DNA of 64,000 nucleotides from Channa striata (lineage: Eukaryota > Chordata > Actinopteri > Anabantiformes > Channidae): NCBI GenBank assembly GCA_033026295.1, contig CM065183.1, positions 1,922,001-1,986,000 on the forward strand, read 5' to 3'. Each line of letters starts with the position of its first letter. Position 1 is the first letter of the stretch. This document shows, one piece after another, positions 48,978-61,444 of the stretch. A program made the translations under genes and the position numbers. The notes under the pieces were generated by a model, which was not told the origin of the DNA, searched no databases, and worked only from the letters and a program-made list of their open reading frames with translations.

Positions 48978-49198
48978 GATGCTGCTCCTTCGTGTTGAAA
49001 AGAGCTAGTTAAGGTAGTTTGGGCATTTTATTAGAATTCCCTCTGGGCACATCCAATTGGGAGGAGATGCTAGAGGCAGACTCAGAACATGCTGGAGAGA
49101 TTACATATGTCATCTGGCCTGGGAATGCTTCAGGACTCCCCCAAAGGAAGTGGAGAAAGGGAGAGGGATGTCAACCTGCTGCCATCTTGACCTGCAAA
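48978..49198 (+). pseudogene. Non-LTR retrotransposon C-terminal fragment
   Basis: The plus strand reads, in broken frames, FGHFIRIPSG, RGRLRTCWRDYICHLAWE and TPPKEVEKG. This corresponds to the widespread fish LINE tail 'GRPRTRWRDYVSRLAWERL' with 'PPEELEEV'. Only the extreme C-terminus remains and it is degenerate. It begins 12 bp after the right arm of the inverted repeat. The clade is not assigned. Confidence 0.6.
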
Positions 49199-51428
49199 GA
49201 CACCTGTGTCAGAATTTGTGAGGTTTTTTTACTTATTTGTTTTACATAACTGACTATAGATTATAATGCAATTTGTTACATTCTGCTATGTCTACGGAAC
49301 CAAAAATGAAAGAGCACAGAGTACTGTGTTTGTTGATAACCTCGAGTAAAGATATTCGGATCAAATGAATAATAAGGTAAAGACCATGCATTTGTAATTT
49401 CCTGTGATTAATGGAACTGCTGGGATTGAAGGATAAGAAGCAGAACAGTCCAGGAGAAACACTCTGCTGTACTTACACTTCATTATTGTCACAGCCCATC
49501 TTCTCAGCTGTCAGAGAGCATTACACTGAGGAGCTTCAAATGATGCAACACAGTTTGCAAACATTCACAGCACTTTAAAGTCAGACCCTCATGCACGCTG
49601 TGGGTATGAACTTGTGAATCATCAGCACAAGCCTAAACAAAAAGCACAAACTCAGGTAGTGTACATATGCTGAGGAACTAAACTTCATAAACAAGGGCAA
49701 TATATGTGCCTGCTGTATATAATATGCAGCATGTGATGTGACATGTCAGAGAAGGCTGAGGTAAACACATGTGCACGTCCACTTGTCTGAGCTGATAACT
49801 TGTCAAATGTGATTAAAAGAGAAAAGGAAAGTAGTTTCAGTTGCTCTGGGGCTTCTCACTACATGCTTGGTAATGTCATGAGACACAGAAACAGTCCACT
49901 GGCTCTAAATCTGCCAGCAGAGTCCAAGTCCTACAGGTCTGGCCAACCATAAAACTCCTTAAGATTTAAAGTAACAGGGACAGGTACAGAATGGAGACCT
50001 TAGGTGTAGTCTTCCCCATTCTCACTGTCTCACGAATAAGTCAGAGTTTAATTAAAAGATATGATCTCTCTTCCAAGCCCAGTCCTGCTGCTAAGTCCAG
50101 AGGTTATCTTCAGTGATTGCTACTGCAGGCACAGCGGGTTAGAGCTCAATGTGTGGACCATTATGTCTGCAGAACCACTAATGACACTCAAAATAGCTTG
50201 TTCTATTTCGGGTTTAACGCGTACATTGTGTTGTATAGGACAAACACTTTAGAACTGCATGGAGCATATCTGTTTAACAGAAAATAATGAGTGTCGCATT
50301 GTTAATGGAAAATACTGTATATTCTGTGTTATCTAGTGAGCATTTGTCTTATTTAAATTATTTAACATAAGACTTACAACAAATTGTTTAATTAGTCATC
50401 GTTTGCTGTTGCAGGAGCCATTACACAGGACATTAAACACATAAACATTCAGGAAACGATTAGACAGATTAGGGAACAATCCAGAGGTTAAAGGCTAATA
50501 ATTACAAGCTTCTACATTTCTTGGCATGCAGTCTTGTTCTGTGTTAGACTGAATGTACAGGAAAAACCTGAGCTAATGAGTGGAGAATCATAACGAGATG
50601 CTTCAGCATCTGCATCTCCTGGTACAACTGAGTAATTAACATTCAGCCCTTCTCTGCAGCAGGTATGAAAATGCTGAGCAAGCTTAGATGATTCTGACTG
50701 TATCTGACGCTGATGCATAACATTAACAACATAACATTTTCCTCCTACCACCTTATTCTACAAACACTTATCAACTATCAAACATTCTAACAGTTGGGGG
50801 ATCCTTGCAAGATTCATATGATATGCAAATAGATATGCAAAGATTCAACACAAATTTCCTTTAGGAACAGTGAGTGACACATGGATTTGGATCTATGGGA
50901 AAGTCAGTGAACAGGGTCAGAAATTGTGATCAACAATGCATAGGATAGAGGATATAAAGTAGGGCTGCAATGCAGCTGCTCATTATAATGACAAATGCAC
51001 ATTTGAGAGTACAGTGTTGTAAAAAAATAGAGACTGGCCTACAGAGATGTGGAAAAGGTGATATGATCAGATGAGTCATTCTCCATCATAGTTTCAGCAA
51101 GAAGAGAAGAAGTCTGAGTATTTGCAGTCGGAGGATGTGGGGGCTTTCATGTTATAGGGGGCATGTATGTCGAGCACTGAGCCACTGTAAACCTGTTCAT
51201 GTATTTGCAATCAATTGTTCCAAATATCGTTGTTTGCTGTTGTGGTAGAAGGGTTTGCACAGCCCTTTAGAAATCATTGCTCTTTTCTGATTGGTTAAAA
51301 GGGTGAGCCTCAGTCAAAATGTTTTTAGAACAGCTGTTCAGTGCATCAATGTTATGAGAGGCTTCACTAGTACAGAAATAATGCAGAATAAATATTGGCA
51401 CAATACAACATGAGGATAAATAGTGAAA
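49199..51428. other. Intergenic, nothing recognised
   Basis: Unique-looking sequence without recognisable coding or repeat content. Confidence 0.45.
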
Positions 51429-53850
51429 GGAAGAAACCTCCAGCAGAACCAGGCTCAGTGTGGTTGTTTGCCTTGACCGGTTGGGCTGAGAGGAAAACAT
51501 TGGGTAGGTTGGTAAGACCAGTAGCTGTGCACCTGAAGACACACAGCTCCAAAGCCGGGGAGAAGTAAAGACAGGGAGAAAGAGAGGGAGACAGAAAGGG
51601 AGAAACACATCTACGGGAGAAAGTGTGTCTTACAGTGGTGACATGTAAATGTGGGCAAAATGGAGGAAAGTGTCTCAGAGCATCAGGGGTTGGTCCCCCA
51701 GCAGTCTAAGCTTATATCAGCAGGACTATAACTAACTATAAGGTTTATTAAAGAGGAAGGTTTGGAGCCTAGTCTTAAAAGTAGAGAGGGTGTCTGCTTC
51801 CCAAATCTGGACTGGGAGCTGGTTCCACAGGGGAGGAGCTTGATAGCTGAAGGCTCTGCCTCCCATTCTGGGAACCACAAGTAGGCCTGCATTCTGAGAC
51901 CGAAGTGGTCTATTAGGAGGATCTAATACAAGGAGATCTTTTAGGTAGGATGGAGCTTGACCATTTAGAGCTTTATACGTAAGAAGAAGAAGTTTTTAAA
52001 TTCTATTCTACATTTAATAGGAAGCCAATGGAGAGAAGCAATATGGTTGGAAAACATGTTTCTGAGACTTTTAGGCCCAAACACAATAAATTCAGTTTTA
52101 TCTGAGTTTAGAAGAAGCAAATTATACGTCATCCAGTCCCTTATGTCTTTTAGACAGGCTTGTAGTTTGATTCATTGATTTGTTTCATCAGGTTTCATAG
52201 ATAGATATAACTGCGTGTCATCAGAGTAGCAATGAAAATTTAAAGGAAATTTAGAGTGTTTTCTAATAATGTTGCCAAGGGGAGACATATATAGAGTAAA
52301 GAGTATTGGTCCTAACACAGAGCCTTGTGGAATTCCATAACTAACTTTTGTGTATGTGGAAGATTCATCATTAACATGAACAAATTGGAATCTATCTGAT
52401 AGATACGATTTAAACCAATTTAGTGCAGTTCCTTTAATTCTAATAACATGTTCTAGTCTCTGTAATAATATTCTGTGATCAATGGTGTCAAATGCAGCAC
52501 TAAGATCTAGCAGAACTAGTATAGAGACAAGTCCATTATCTGAAGCCAGAAGAAGATTGTTGGTGACTTTAATCAGTGCGGTTTCTGTGCTATGATGAAC
52601 TCTAAATCCTGACTGAAATTCTTCAAACAAGTCGTTTCTGCGCAGGTGGTCACATAATTGCTTTTCATATAATTTTTCAAGTATTTTAGAAATAAAGGGG
52701 AGATTGGATATTGGTCTGTAGTTGTTTAAAACACCTGGATCCAGACAAGGTTTCTTAAGGAGAGGTTTGATTACAGCTACCTTATAGGCCTTTGGTACAT
52801 ATCCTGTTTCTAAAGATAGATTGATAATATCTAATATGAATATGTCTAATAAGAGTAGAGCATCTTTGAGCAGTCTAAGTGGAATAGGGTCTAGCAGACA
52901 TGTTGTTGGTTTAGATGCCATAATAGTTGAAGTTAATTCAGCAGGATCTATGGGCACAAAGCAGTTTAAAAGGGACTGAGGACTTACTGATGATTCTAAT
53001 TCTGTTGTATTTGTGGGGAGGGTCTGATGAATTTTATTTCTAATAGCTACGATTTTATTTGTGAAGAAGGTCATGAAGTCATTGCTACATAGCGTTGAGG
53101 GAATACTAGTTTCAACTGAACTATGGCTCTTAGTCAGCCTGGCTACAGTGCTGAAAAGAAACCGGGGGTTGTTCTTGTTTTTCTCTATTAGTGATGAATA
53201 ATATGCTGTTCTGGCTTTACGGAGGCTAATTTGTATAAGTATAAACTCTTTTTCCACTTCCTTTCTAGTCTTCGTGACGCCTGCTTTAAATTGCGGGTTT
53301 GCGACCTATACCATGGAGATCGCCTGTTCAGATTTACTGCCTTCTTTTTCAGAGAAGCAACAGTATCAAGTATTGAACATAAAGATGCTGCATAATTATC
53401 AGTCAGGTAATCAACTTGTACAGGAGTACAGTTAATGAGGCTACTCTCAGTATATCGTTACATGTTGAAGTAAATGATGAAGGGATCATTTCCTTAAATT
53501 TGTTCACAGTGTTTTCAGATAAGCACCTGCTGAAGTGGAACTTTTTTCTAGCTGCTGTGTAGTCCAATAAACTAAATTCAAATGTTATTAGGAAATGGTC
53601 AAAGAGAACAGAATTATGAGGAAATACTGTTAGATTATCAGTTTCAATGCCGTATGTAAGGTCAAGGTCTAGGGTGTGACTAAAACAAGGAGTGGGTTCA
53701 TTTACATTTGGGGAGAAACCAATTGAATCTAATAATGAAGTAAATGCAACAACGTTTTGAGGGAGTTACTGTCAGCATCTACATGAATGTTAAAATCGCC
53801 CACTATGACGACTTTATCTGAACGAAGCACTAAGTCGGCTAAAAAGTCTG
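51429..53850 (-). mobile_element. L2/Maui-type LINE, longest copy in the window
   Basis: On the minus strand: a partial endonuclease (53850-53300, with VIVGDFNIHVDADSN and the downstream FDHF block), then the RT ORF (53257-52172), then a post-RT piece to about 52041. A deletion joins NMFSNHI directly to LHWLPIKCRIEF (about 52040), and 3' UTR follows to 51429. The 3' tail with the (AATTC)n repeat is missing. 5'-truncated at about 53850. Premature stop, frameshifts in the endonuclease and the internal deletion make it inactive. Confidence 0.9.
52172..53257 (-). pseudogene. L2-clade reverse transcriptase, 361 codons
   Basis: A clean frame over the RT core: NYRPISNLPFISKILEKL (near codon 180), FEEFQSGFRVHHSTETALI, LLDLSAAFDTIDH (first catalytic Asp), SYGIPQGSVLGPILFTLY and FHCYSDDTQLY, the catalytic Y-x-D-D box with Ser for the usual Ala. 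The frame ends at a stop inside the DETNQ(L)IKLQ block, where the copy at 7.8 kb reads Leu, so this is a point mutation and not the natural end. The N-terminal ~90 codons are the linker after the endonuclease. The protein would reverse-transcribe its own RNA at a nicked target; here it is a fossil. Confidence 0.9.
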
Positions 53851-55070
53851 GCTAATACTACACACCAACACACCTTGGATAGTGGATCATATCTGGAAAT
53901 ATAGCATTACATAGCAAATGTCTTCAATTATGCCATTTGTTTACAGTACAGTGAACTTTGTGTCACTTCAAGTGTGTAAAAACAAAAGTTTGAAGACAAA
54001 TGGTAACTTTTACTTTAGTTTTTCTCACACTTTGCTTTGAGTCAGTTTTGGCAGCAGGAACTATAGGATCACAGTATCATCACAATATAGCAGAAAAACT
54101 GTGAGCGAGTGCCTGGTGGATTTGTTTATCTGTATTAGAGGCCGCAGCAGCCGTGCACCCGGCTGGCAGACAAACTGTGCTTCTCTCGCTCACAGCCAAG
54201 ATTGATCTTTGTCAGAGTCAAAGGAATTCTCATTGTTTCTGAGAGAGCCGGTCCATTTATTTGGAGCCCTGTACATACTCAAGACCACAGAGGGCAGATT
54301 TAAGAGGCAACCTATAAACCCACAGAAGATTGAAGTGCGTGCGTGCATGTGTGGAGGAGGAAATCAGTCATTGTTTCGTTCCAGTTCACACTTCGTCTTT
54401 ACCACAGAAACTGGAAATCCACAATGCCATTTTTAAATGAAATGTGAGAGTGTTCAAAACTAAAAGTGACGTAAGCTCAGATACACCAGGCAACTCATCT
54501 AACTGGTAACTGTGAATACTATTCTTGAATGCAATAGTTTTTTTAAAGAGGCGTTTCACTAACTCTATTTAATGTCTTAAATGATGGGTGAAGACAGTAT
54601 TTCCAGTTTAAACCTAACAGCAGTAGGAAGACATCTCCATCCCACTATAAATGGCACTGTTTTTTTAGTGTGGGGGGGTGGGGGTTCCAGCTTCCAGCAG
54701 TGTTTTTGACTCACTCCCAGTCTTACAGTATATCACTTTGTATTCTTCTGTTGCCAAGTAATAACGTGTCTTCAGTGGTGACTGTTCCCTAAAGCCAACA
54801 CTCACTCCAGAATTCAGTTTTCTTTATTGTAATTATTGTTTAAAAAGGTGCTTCACGTAAGCACGGACCAAACCAGTTGCAATATAAAATCTACAAACAA
54901 CACAGACAACCAACATTAAAAATAAATATAAATTGTAAAATATAAAATATAAAATTATAAATATAAAAATACATTTAACATTAAAAGCGACAATGATAAG
55001 TTATACTGAAATGGTAAGAGGGTAAAAAATTAAAATGCAACTTCAACAATTTTCAACGCGTTTTCTATAG
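53851..55070. other. Intergenic, nothing recognised
   Basis: Includes a purine/AT-rich stretch at 54920-54990 and a G-run near 54672. No gene recognised. Confidence 0.45.
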
Positions 55071-55375
55071 CTTTAGTTTACAGTGTAAATGTACATTAAT
55101 GCTTTACAACTTGTCTGACTTCACTATATTAAAATATATGTCTACTGTTTACTTAAAAATGTTTCCAGATGACATCACTTGAAGGAGCGTTAAGTTCATG
55201 TTATGTCATCTTGCTAGTCATTGCTGGAGTTTGTAATTATGGTAAACCTTTTTTTTCCAAAGCTCCTCCAGATGACATCATCTGAAAGGAGTTTTTCAGC
55301 TAGAAGGACAAATATTTTCATACAAGGAAGTCAGAGGGTTGTTTTAAAGCATTAATGTACATTTACACCCTAAAG
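55071..55375. mobile_element. Foldback MITE, ~305 bp
   Basis: The left arm 55071-55188 contains 'gtgtaaatgtacattaatgc', 'tctgacttc' and 'ccagatgacatcacttgaag'. The right arm 55262-55375 is its imperfect reverse complement ('ctccagatgacatcatctga', 'gaagtcagag', 'gcattaatgtacatttacac'). The spacer is about 73 bp. The outer 25 bp of each arm are almost perfect and the inner parts have diverged. No transposase and no clear target duplication. Confidence 0.75.
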
Positions 55376-56229
55376 CAAAGTAGTGAAAGTAAGTGATCAT
55401 GATTGACTACAGTCAGTGGCTTAACTGAACCAACATTAAAAGTGTTTGTTTGACCGCACACATGTGAATGACAGTCACATAGTACAACTGGAAGGTCCAA
55501 TGAGCTCATTGCAAATGAGAAGTACAATGGTAGATTTAATCAGGTCAGTCTTATGGAGACATTTAGAAACTGCAGATTTCCAGATCATCAGTTAAGAAAT
55601 ATTGTACATAAACACATGTTACTGGGAGGTGGAGTCTCCTTTCAAAGTCTGGAAGAATTCAAATTGTCTCAGTCAGCTGGGAGATCACTGGTTGATATGG
55701 TGAGGAACAGCACAGGACCAACACAAACTGGAAGCTGCTTTAATTAGGTTAAACTTCTGAACATTAACAGCTCCTGTACTTCATCCACTCTGTGTTTTTG
55801 CTCATGTTCAAAACTTTATGCACATATCTGTGTTCTCTGACATGTCGAGAGAAAATCTGTGCAATACCCTGCTCTGCTGCTGCAGGATCCCCTTCAGTCA
55901 GTCTCTGACTTAATTGTTTAGCATCGGATGAGAAACGCACCACAAATCCTCAGTAAATGTAAACTTGAAAACCTCTGATCAAGTGCAGCTCACAGAGTTT
56001 ACATCTGTGTTTAAAGACAGCGTTTCACCTTGTCACAAAAATGTCACACAGAGTGGGCTGCTAGAAGTGATATGATCCTGCGCCGCAAACTGAGCCACAA
56101 TTTTGCCACAAAACTGTCATCCAAAGCTCCATAGTGACCCATCCCCCACCCACCCCCTCAACATTTACATTAGCTGCCAGGTTAAATCAGAACTCAAACA
56201 ACAGAGGTGTGAGCAGGTCAGAAAAATTA
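55376..56229. other. Sequence upstream of the hAT pseudogene, nothing recognised
   Basis: May include the 5' part of the hAT element, but no terminal repeat or coding motif was recognised. Confidence 0.35.
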
Positions 56230-57369
56230 GTGGAAGAAAAGGGGGTACATTTGGAACCACTTTAGTGAAGTTTCAGCCACTAGAGCCAAATCCAATATTT
56301 GCCAAAGACTTTTATCAACCCAAGGAGGAAGCAATATAAATTTGAGAAGACACATTAAAGCAGGACATCCAACTTTGCAGTTAGCACAAGTGAGGATGGA
56401 GAGTGAAGACAAAAATCTCCACCAGCAGCATTTCATCTGGACCTCAACTCACTGCTGCTGCAACACTGGCTACAGCTTCTGCAACATCCAGTACACCAGC
56501 AGCAGCCAAGCAGAAGTTAGGCCAGGGAGGCCACAACAAACACTGATGGGCCAATGGATGCGCTCAGAAGGGGGAAAACTGGATGAAGCACTGGTTAAAA
56601 TGATTGCGTCTGACTTTCATCCATTTTCCATCGTTGAGGACAAAGGCTTCAAAGAATATTCAAAGACCCTGGACCCTTTATACACTCTGCCTAGCAGGAC
56701 AACACTATCTCGAGCTCCATAAGCTGATGTATGGAAAGCTAAGAACTAAGTTATTTGAAAAAATAAAGAGTGCTACATGTCTGTGACCTGCCACTATGTA
56801 CAGGATTTTGTAATGACCTCCCATCTCCTGGACTGTTTTGTCTTGACAGACAGACACACTTTTGCTCACCTGGCAAGTGAGCTCAAGAGAATCGCAACTG
56901 AATGCGAAGTCAGTGACAAAGTTGTAGCTTGTGTCACAGACTATGCCAGCAACAATGTGGCAGCCCTGAGAGAGCACCTGCACTGGACCACATACTATGC
57001 TTTGCTCATGTTTTAAACCTCATCGTTAGAGCTGTACTTAAGGAGGTTCAGGGCACAATTCAAAAAATAAAAGCTGTGGTGGAATACTTCCACAGAAGCA
57101 GAGTTGCTTCAGACAAGCTGAAGGCACAGCTTGACACAGCAGCAGATGGGCCAGGAGCAACTGCATTTGAAGCAGGATGTGGGTACAAGGTGAAATTCAA
57201 CATACTACATGTTGAAAAGGTTATTTGAAGTTAAGGATCCGGTCATCTCCACCATGGCACTTCTCACTGCACCGCTATCCACAATGTTCACAGAGGAATG
57301 GGTGGACAGAGAAACAGTGGACATTATCAAACCTTTTGAGGATATCACTGTTGAAGTGTGCGCTAAGAG

Positions 57370-58125
57370 GTAAGTGTGTCAAGATCTGTGTGTTTGCCTC
57401 TGGTCTTGCTGTGTTTGTGTTTTGGCTGCTTCCCTAACTCAGTCTCTCTCTGTGCAGGTCGGCAGCTTCCTCTCCCTGTTGTGGCCACACCTGGAACCAG
57501 TGCCGTTAGTGGGGTGCACAGCTGCCTGCACTTGAGACTGATAGACCGCCACTTTAAAACCTGTCCTGAACAGACACTCCGTGTTGGTGCGTTGTGTATG
57601 TTGTCCAGGTTGTCAGTCCTCTCATCTACAGGGTAGCTGGTGTTTGGGACTGTGTCACTCTGGTCTTTTGTGGCTTGTAGTTATTTGTTCCGGCCTGTGC
57701 AGGTAGAACTGTAGTACTGCCGTGATTGGTTTGGTCACTCCTCCTTCTGAGGAGTTGGTTTTGTTATATCTTTGTTTTGTGGTGTTCTGTCTTGTATTCT
57801 TGTGTTTTTCAAGAGATAGTAAACCTTAGTTATCTTCTCCACCTCCTCTGCTCTTGGGTTGCTATTTGGCAACTTGTCACAATGTGATCAAATTGATTCA
57901 TGTTTATATTAAACTAGAATCCCTTTATTGGACAAATCTGTGTACTCTTAAAATGATTTTGACTCCTATCTAACTTTGCTTTAAATGTACATGCACAATA
58001 AGCACAAACTTCATATTTTAAACAAAAATTTTAGTTAGTGTTGACCGTTAACAAAGAAGCGTGACATTGATTTGTGATTGTTCAACTGCTTTTGAGAAAT
58101 TTGAGTAATTGATCTTTGTCTGTAG
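57370..58125 (+). other. Intron-like interruption of the hAT gene, possibly holding an LTR
   Basis: Donor GTAAGT at 57370 and acceptor 'ttgtctgtag' ending at 58125. Removal gives AG|G and continues the transposase frame without a gap. Inside, 57375-57881 begins 'tgtgtcaag' and ends 'cttgtcaca' with TG...CA ends and LTR-like T-rich composition, but there is no matching target duplication. Either a genuine intron that received an LTR, or an insertion that happens to carry splice signals. Confidence 0.55.
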
Positions 58126-58407
58126 GCTTATGACTACCTCCAAAGTGATCCTTATGGCAAGGCGTCTTCAGAGGATCGTTGCCCGACGTCAAAGAAACCA
58201 TCGACCCATGAACCTGTAAAAAAAAAAAACAGCCTGATGGCTGAGCTGCAGAATAGGTTCAACAAGGTGGAGCAGATTTCGAAGCTTGCTGATTCTACTT
58301 GTGTTGGTCCAAGGCTCAAAAAGCAAGCCTTCGTGAGCAACAAAGCAACAGATGATGTGTAAAGAGGATCACAGCTGCTGCAGCACACACCACTGTTGTG
58401 GCAAAAA

Positions 58408-58860
58408 TCTGAGAGAGCAAGTTAAGAGACATGAGGCAGCTCTCAAATGATTATTAAGCAATTTAATGACAATAAACATAGGTAAAATAAGCAAAAGGTA
58501 GAGGAACAGGTAGAGGAACACAGCAGAAAGCAGTTTGCACTCGAGCGGATCAGACAGTCTGATAATCTCCGTCGGGATGTGTGTGTTTTTAACAACTCCA
58601 CTATGCAAATCACGCATAATTAGAAAGTCTCTGTTACTGTCTCTAGTCTCCGTTAGGACAGCTACCTGGGAAGCTAGGGTTTAACAAAAGGTCAGGGAAA
58701 ACAGGGAAGACAGTAGGGTCTGTTTTAGGTGTCAGGGGATATTCTGGGATTCAATGTTTCTGCTAGTGCCCGTAGGCTTCTTAATGAGTGGTGGGGACTT
58801 GGTGTCTGGCCTCTGCCAGAAGTGTGAACAAATGGTCATTGATCAAAATTTCCCTCACAA
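58408..58860. other. Insertion or decayed stretch within the hAT gene
   Basis: Separates the ITAAAAHTTVVAK region of the transposase from its C-terminal remnant. No family recognised, no clear terminal repeats. Confidence 0.35.
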
Positions 58861-59085
58861 CCACCACCATTTTTTCACCCCAGTCACAGCGTGGAGGAGC
58901 AGCAGGGTCAAGATCCTGCTGCGGCTGCTAGCGCAGGGGCCCTGTTTTGGGAAGACTTTTAAGAGAGGGTAGCAAACCCCCAAGCCCGTCAACTGCTGCC
59001 ATGATGGAGATGGCGTACCTGGCAGAACCACTCCCATCCCACACATCAGATCCTTTGGCATGGTGGAGGATGTACTCACCTGTAT

Positions 59086-59810
59086 TTTAAACGCTGTGTC
59101 AGACGATAAAGTAAATAATAAAAATATATAATAGCAACAACAATAACACTAATAATATAAAAATGTCACATTTTGGACACAATAAATGCACTCGGGCTGC
59201 ACGATTTTCTTTCATCTTTAACAGCTCAAGCTGTGTGGTAAGCAGTACACTAGTTCTCGGATCAGTGTCTCGTTCATTTGTCACGCGATGGCCACCAATT
59301 CACTTTTGTGCTTGTTAACGTCAGGGAGGATGCAGGACACAAGTCACTTTATTGTGGTGTGTATTTGATTTCCTAGGATTTCACATGGTTTGAGTTGCTT
59401 GTGGCATTTTGTGTATTACAATTTGTCAGCTGAAGCAAACCATGTCGTTTTCAGTATATAGTGTTTGAGAACCGCAGCCATTTTACACGAGGGCTACAGC
59501 GCCACCTGCTGTAAAAAGAACGAAATGAACAGAATGAGTCAAAATGATTCGTTCAATTTACTGTTCGAGAGTTAAAGACCCGAGCCATTTAAAAGAATCA
59601 CATTTCCCATATCTAGTGACATCATGTTCTGAGGCTGTTTTAATAAAGGAGGATTACCTCAGCATAACCTCAAAATATCTAGATGGTTAAAACCTGGACA
59701 CACGGGGAGGTACAACAAGAAAATGAGTCTACAACCACATCAAACCTGGTTGTGGAATGGATAAAAAGCTTTTGGGATGGGCATCCTGAGCAAAACTCTA
59801 TTGAAAAATG
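59086..59810. other. Intergenic, nothing recognised
   Basis: No recognisable gene or repeat. Confidence 0.4.
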
Positions 59811-59814
59811 TGTA

Positions 59815-59990
59815 GTTTTGAGTCGTCAGAAAACGATGGTGTCTATACCATGAGCATCTCACCTATATTCTGGCTCCTATTCCACCTCTCAAAGTTTCCA
59901 GGCATGAGGACTATAATGAAAAAACGGAATCCATGCTACCTGTTAGTCTAAGATGTCCAGTGACAAATGGCTTCATGTTCTTTGTAGCTA
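59815..59990 (+). pseudogene. piggyBac-like transposase remnant, short copy
   Basis: Nucleotide-level similarity to 62035-62170: both share 'cataggcatctcacct'-like, 'ggactat..tgaa' and 'ctgttagtc.aa.atgt' blocks in the same order. The counterpart lies within a piggyBac-like transposase remnant, so this is a second, more decayed copy. No open frame. Confidence 0.5.
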
Positions 59991-61334
59991 ACAGCTCCTT
60001 GACAATTATTTCACTAATTCCCTCCCTATTTCAGCTTACTGAATTTTTTTTTTATTAATCTATTTTCCATGTTTGTGGTTGGAAATCATAGATTTATACT
60101 TTGAACACAGAGTGAGTTTTTACTGACATCTTCAGTTTTATGTAACACAGCATGACTGTGGCTGCAAGTGACAAAAGTTGAGCAGGTAGTAACTAATTAG
60201 AAATTCTAAGTGTCATCAATCACTCACCCTGCTACGCATGGACTGTCCTGGACTCCACAAGTCACCAGATTGTCTCAGTAAACCTTATGGTAGCAGAGAA
60301 GTCTTGCCTTGGAACCCGAGCTCCTTGTTTGAACCTTGTACTCACCCTTTTGTCCCCCTGTAGCAGAACCTCCAGCCGCATCGCTCCACTCCACTCGACT
60401 GTCCAGCTCCTTGGCTCTCTAGAGTGCTATGTGACCCTATAACTTCAAAGAGAGCTTATAGATTAGGGCCAGGAGACACCAAGCCAATTGTCGGCCAGTG
60501 TTGGGATGTCGGAGAGTGTCCGTCTAGTTTAGCGTTTACAGGTTACCTTGCACATTCAATGCTAGTCGCACCCTCATGGATGGCTTTTTGGCTAATTTGA
60601 CATGTTGAACTGGTCTTGGTTGGCACTGGTCTGACTGTTTTATCTTAGCAAATCTGTGCAGAATAAGAGGCCACAGAATTAACAACTCCAATTAAACTTA
60701 ACAACATATCCGAGATCAGAAATAGTAAAAAACTGTGATGAGCAGTCCCAGGTTTTCTGGTTTCTCCTTCCCTCCCACACAAGTACAGAATGTGCAAAGC
60801 TCTATGCTCTCATCTATGTGCCATATTTAAGCACCATTTGTAGGCCTAGATGTATTATGAATTAAATTTGTAGATACCAAATATCAAAGGTCTCTGGTCA
60901 GGATAGCCCAAAAAGCTATGATGTGAAGTGACTCACTCACCCATAAAATTTAAATAAACTGATGTATTTCATCAGATTGGGCAGTTAAGAGAGATACGCT
61001 TGTTTGAACTATTATCTCTCACAGCAGTCTCATTAAAACAATTTCAGCCTGGTTAGCAACAATGTGCCAGCATGTCAGCAGCTGGGCTTCACTTTTCAAG
61101 TCACTACTGCCGTGTTCATAATTGGCTGGAGGCGACTGTACTACACAACCTCGTTAGAATCAGTGTTTCTATGTTTGAGGGTGTGTGGTTAGAAATTTGC
61201 TAGTGATTGGCCAACTCATGCCTAAGAGTGACCCTTTCAGTCTTTCATGGATTTTTTCAACCTTGATTTTATCCGCTCATCTTTATTCACTCCTTCCAAA
61301 GCAGTTTTTGTTCTTTAGCCAACAGTTTTCAGTT
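59991..61334. other. Intergenic, nothing recognised
   Basis: No recognisable gene or repeat. Confidence 0.4.
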
Positions 61335-61440
61335 AATTTCAATTCAACTTTATTGATATAGCGCCAATTCACAACAAACTCATCTCAAGGCATTTTACAT
61401 AATAAAGTCAAGACCATAGATACATTTAAAGAAAACCTTA
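61335..61440 (-). mobile_element. L2/Maui-type LINE, extreme 3' end
   Basis: 'caattcaactttattgatat', 'agcgccaattcacaacaaac' and 'cataataaagtcaagaccat': the last ~105 bp of the L2 3' UTR only. Confidence 0.85.
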
Positions 61441-61444
61441 TGCT

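Larger units (their letters stand above)
56230..59085 (+). pseudogene. hAT-superfamily transposase (ZBED1-like), broken
   Basis: The N-terminal BED-finger region survives as VKFQPLEPNPIFAK, then RRHIKAGH (56345-56368) after a frame shift. Then: ALVKMIASDFHPFSIVEDKG and LYTLPSRTTLSR; MSVTCHYVQDFVMTSHLL; ACVTDYASNNVAAL, carrying the second acidic residue; CFAHVLNLIVRAVLKEV; IKPFEDITVEV before the intron; TTSKVILMARRLQRIVARRQ after it. A decayed C-terminal dimerisation part follows (MAYLAEPLPSHTSDPLAWW, near 59005-59060). The segment that should hold the first acidic residue (the 'TTD.WTS' block) is deleted at about 56775, and the Glu of the third position appears as Lys (VCAKRLMTT). An unrelated ~400-bp stretch interrupts it after 58400. 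It is non-functional as a transposase. Confidence 0.8.
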
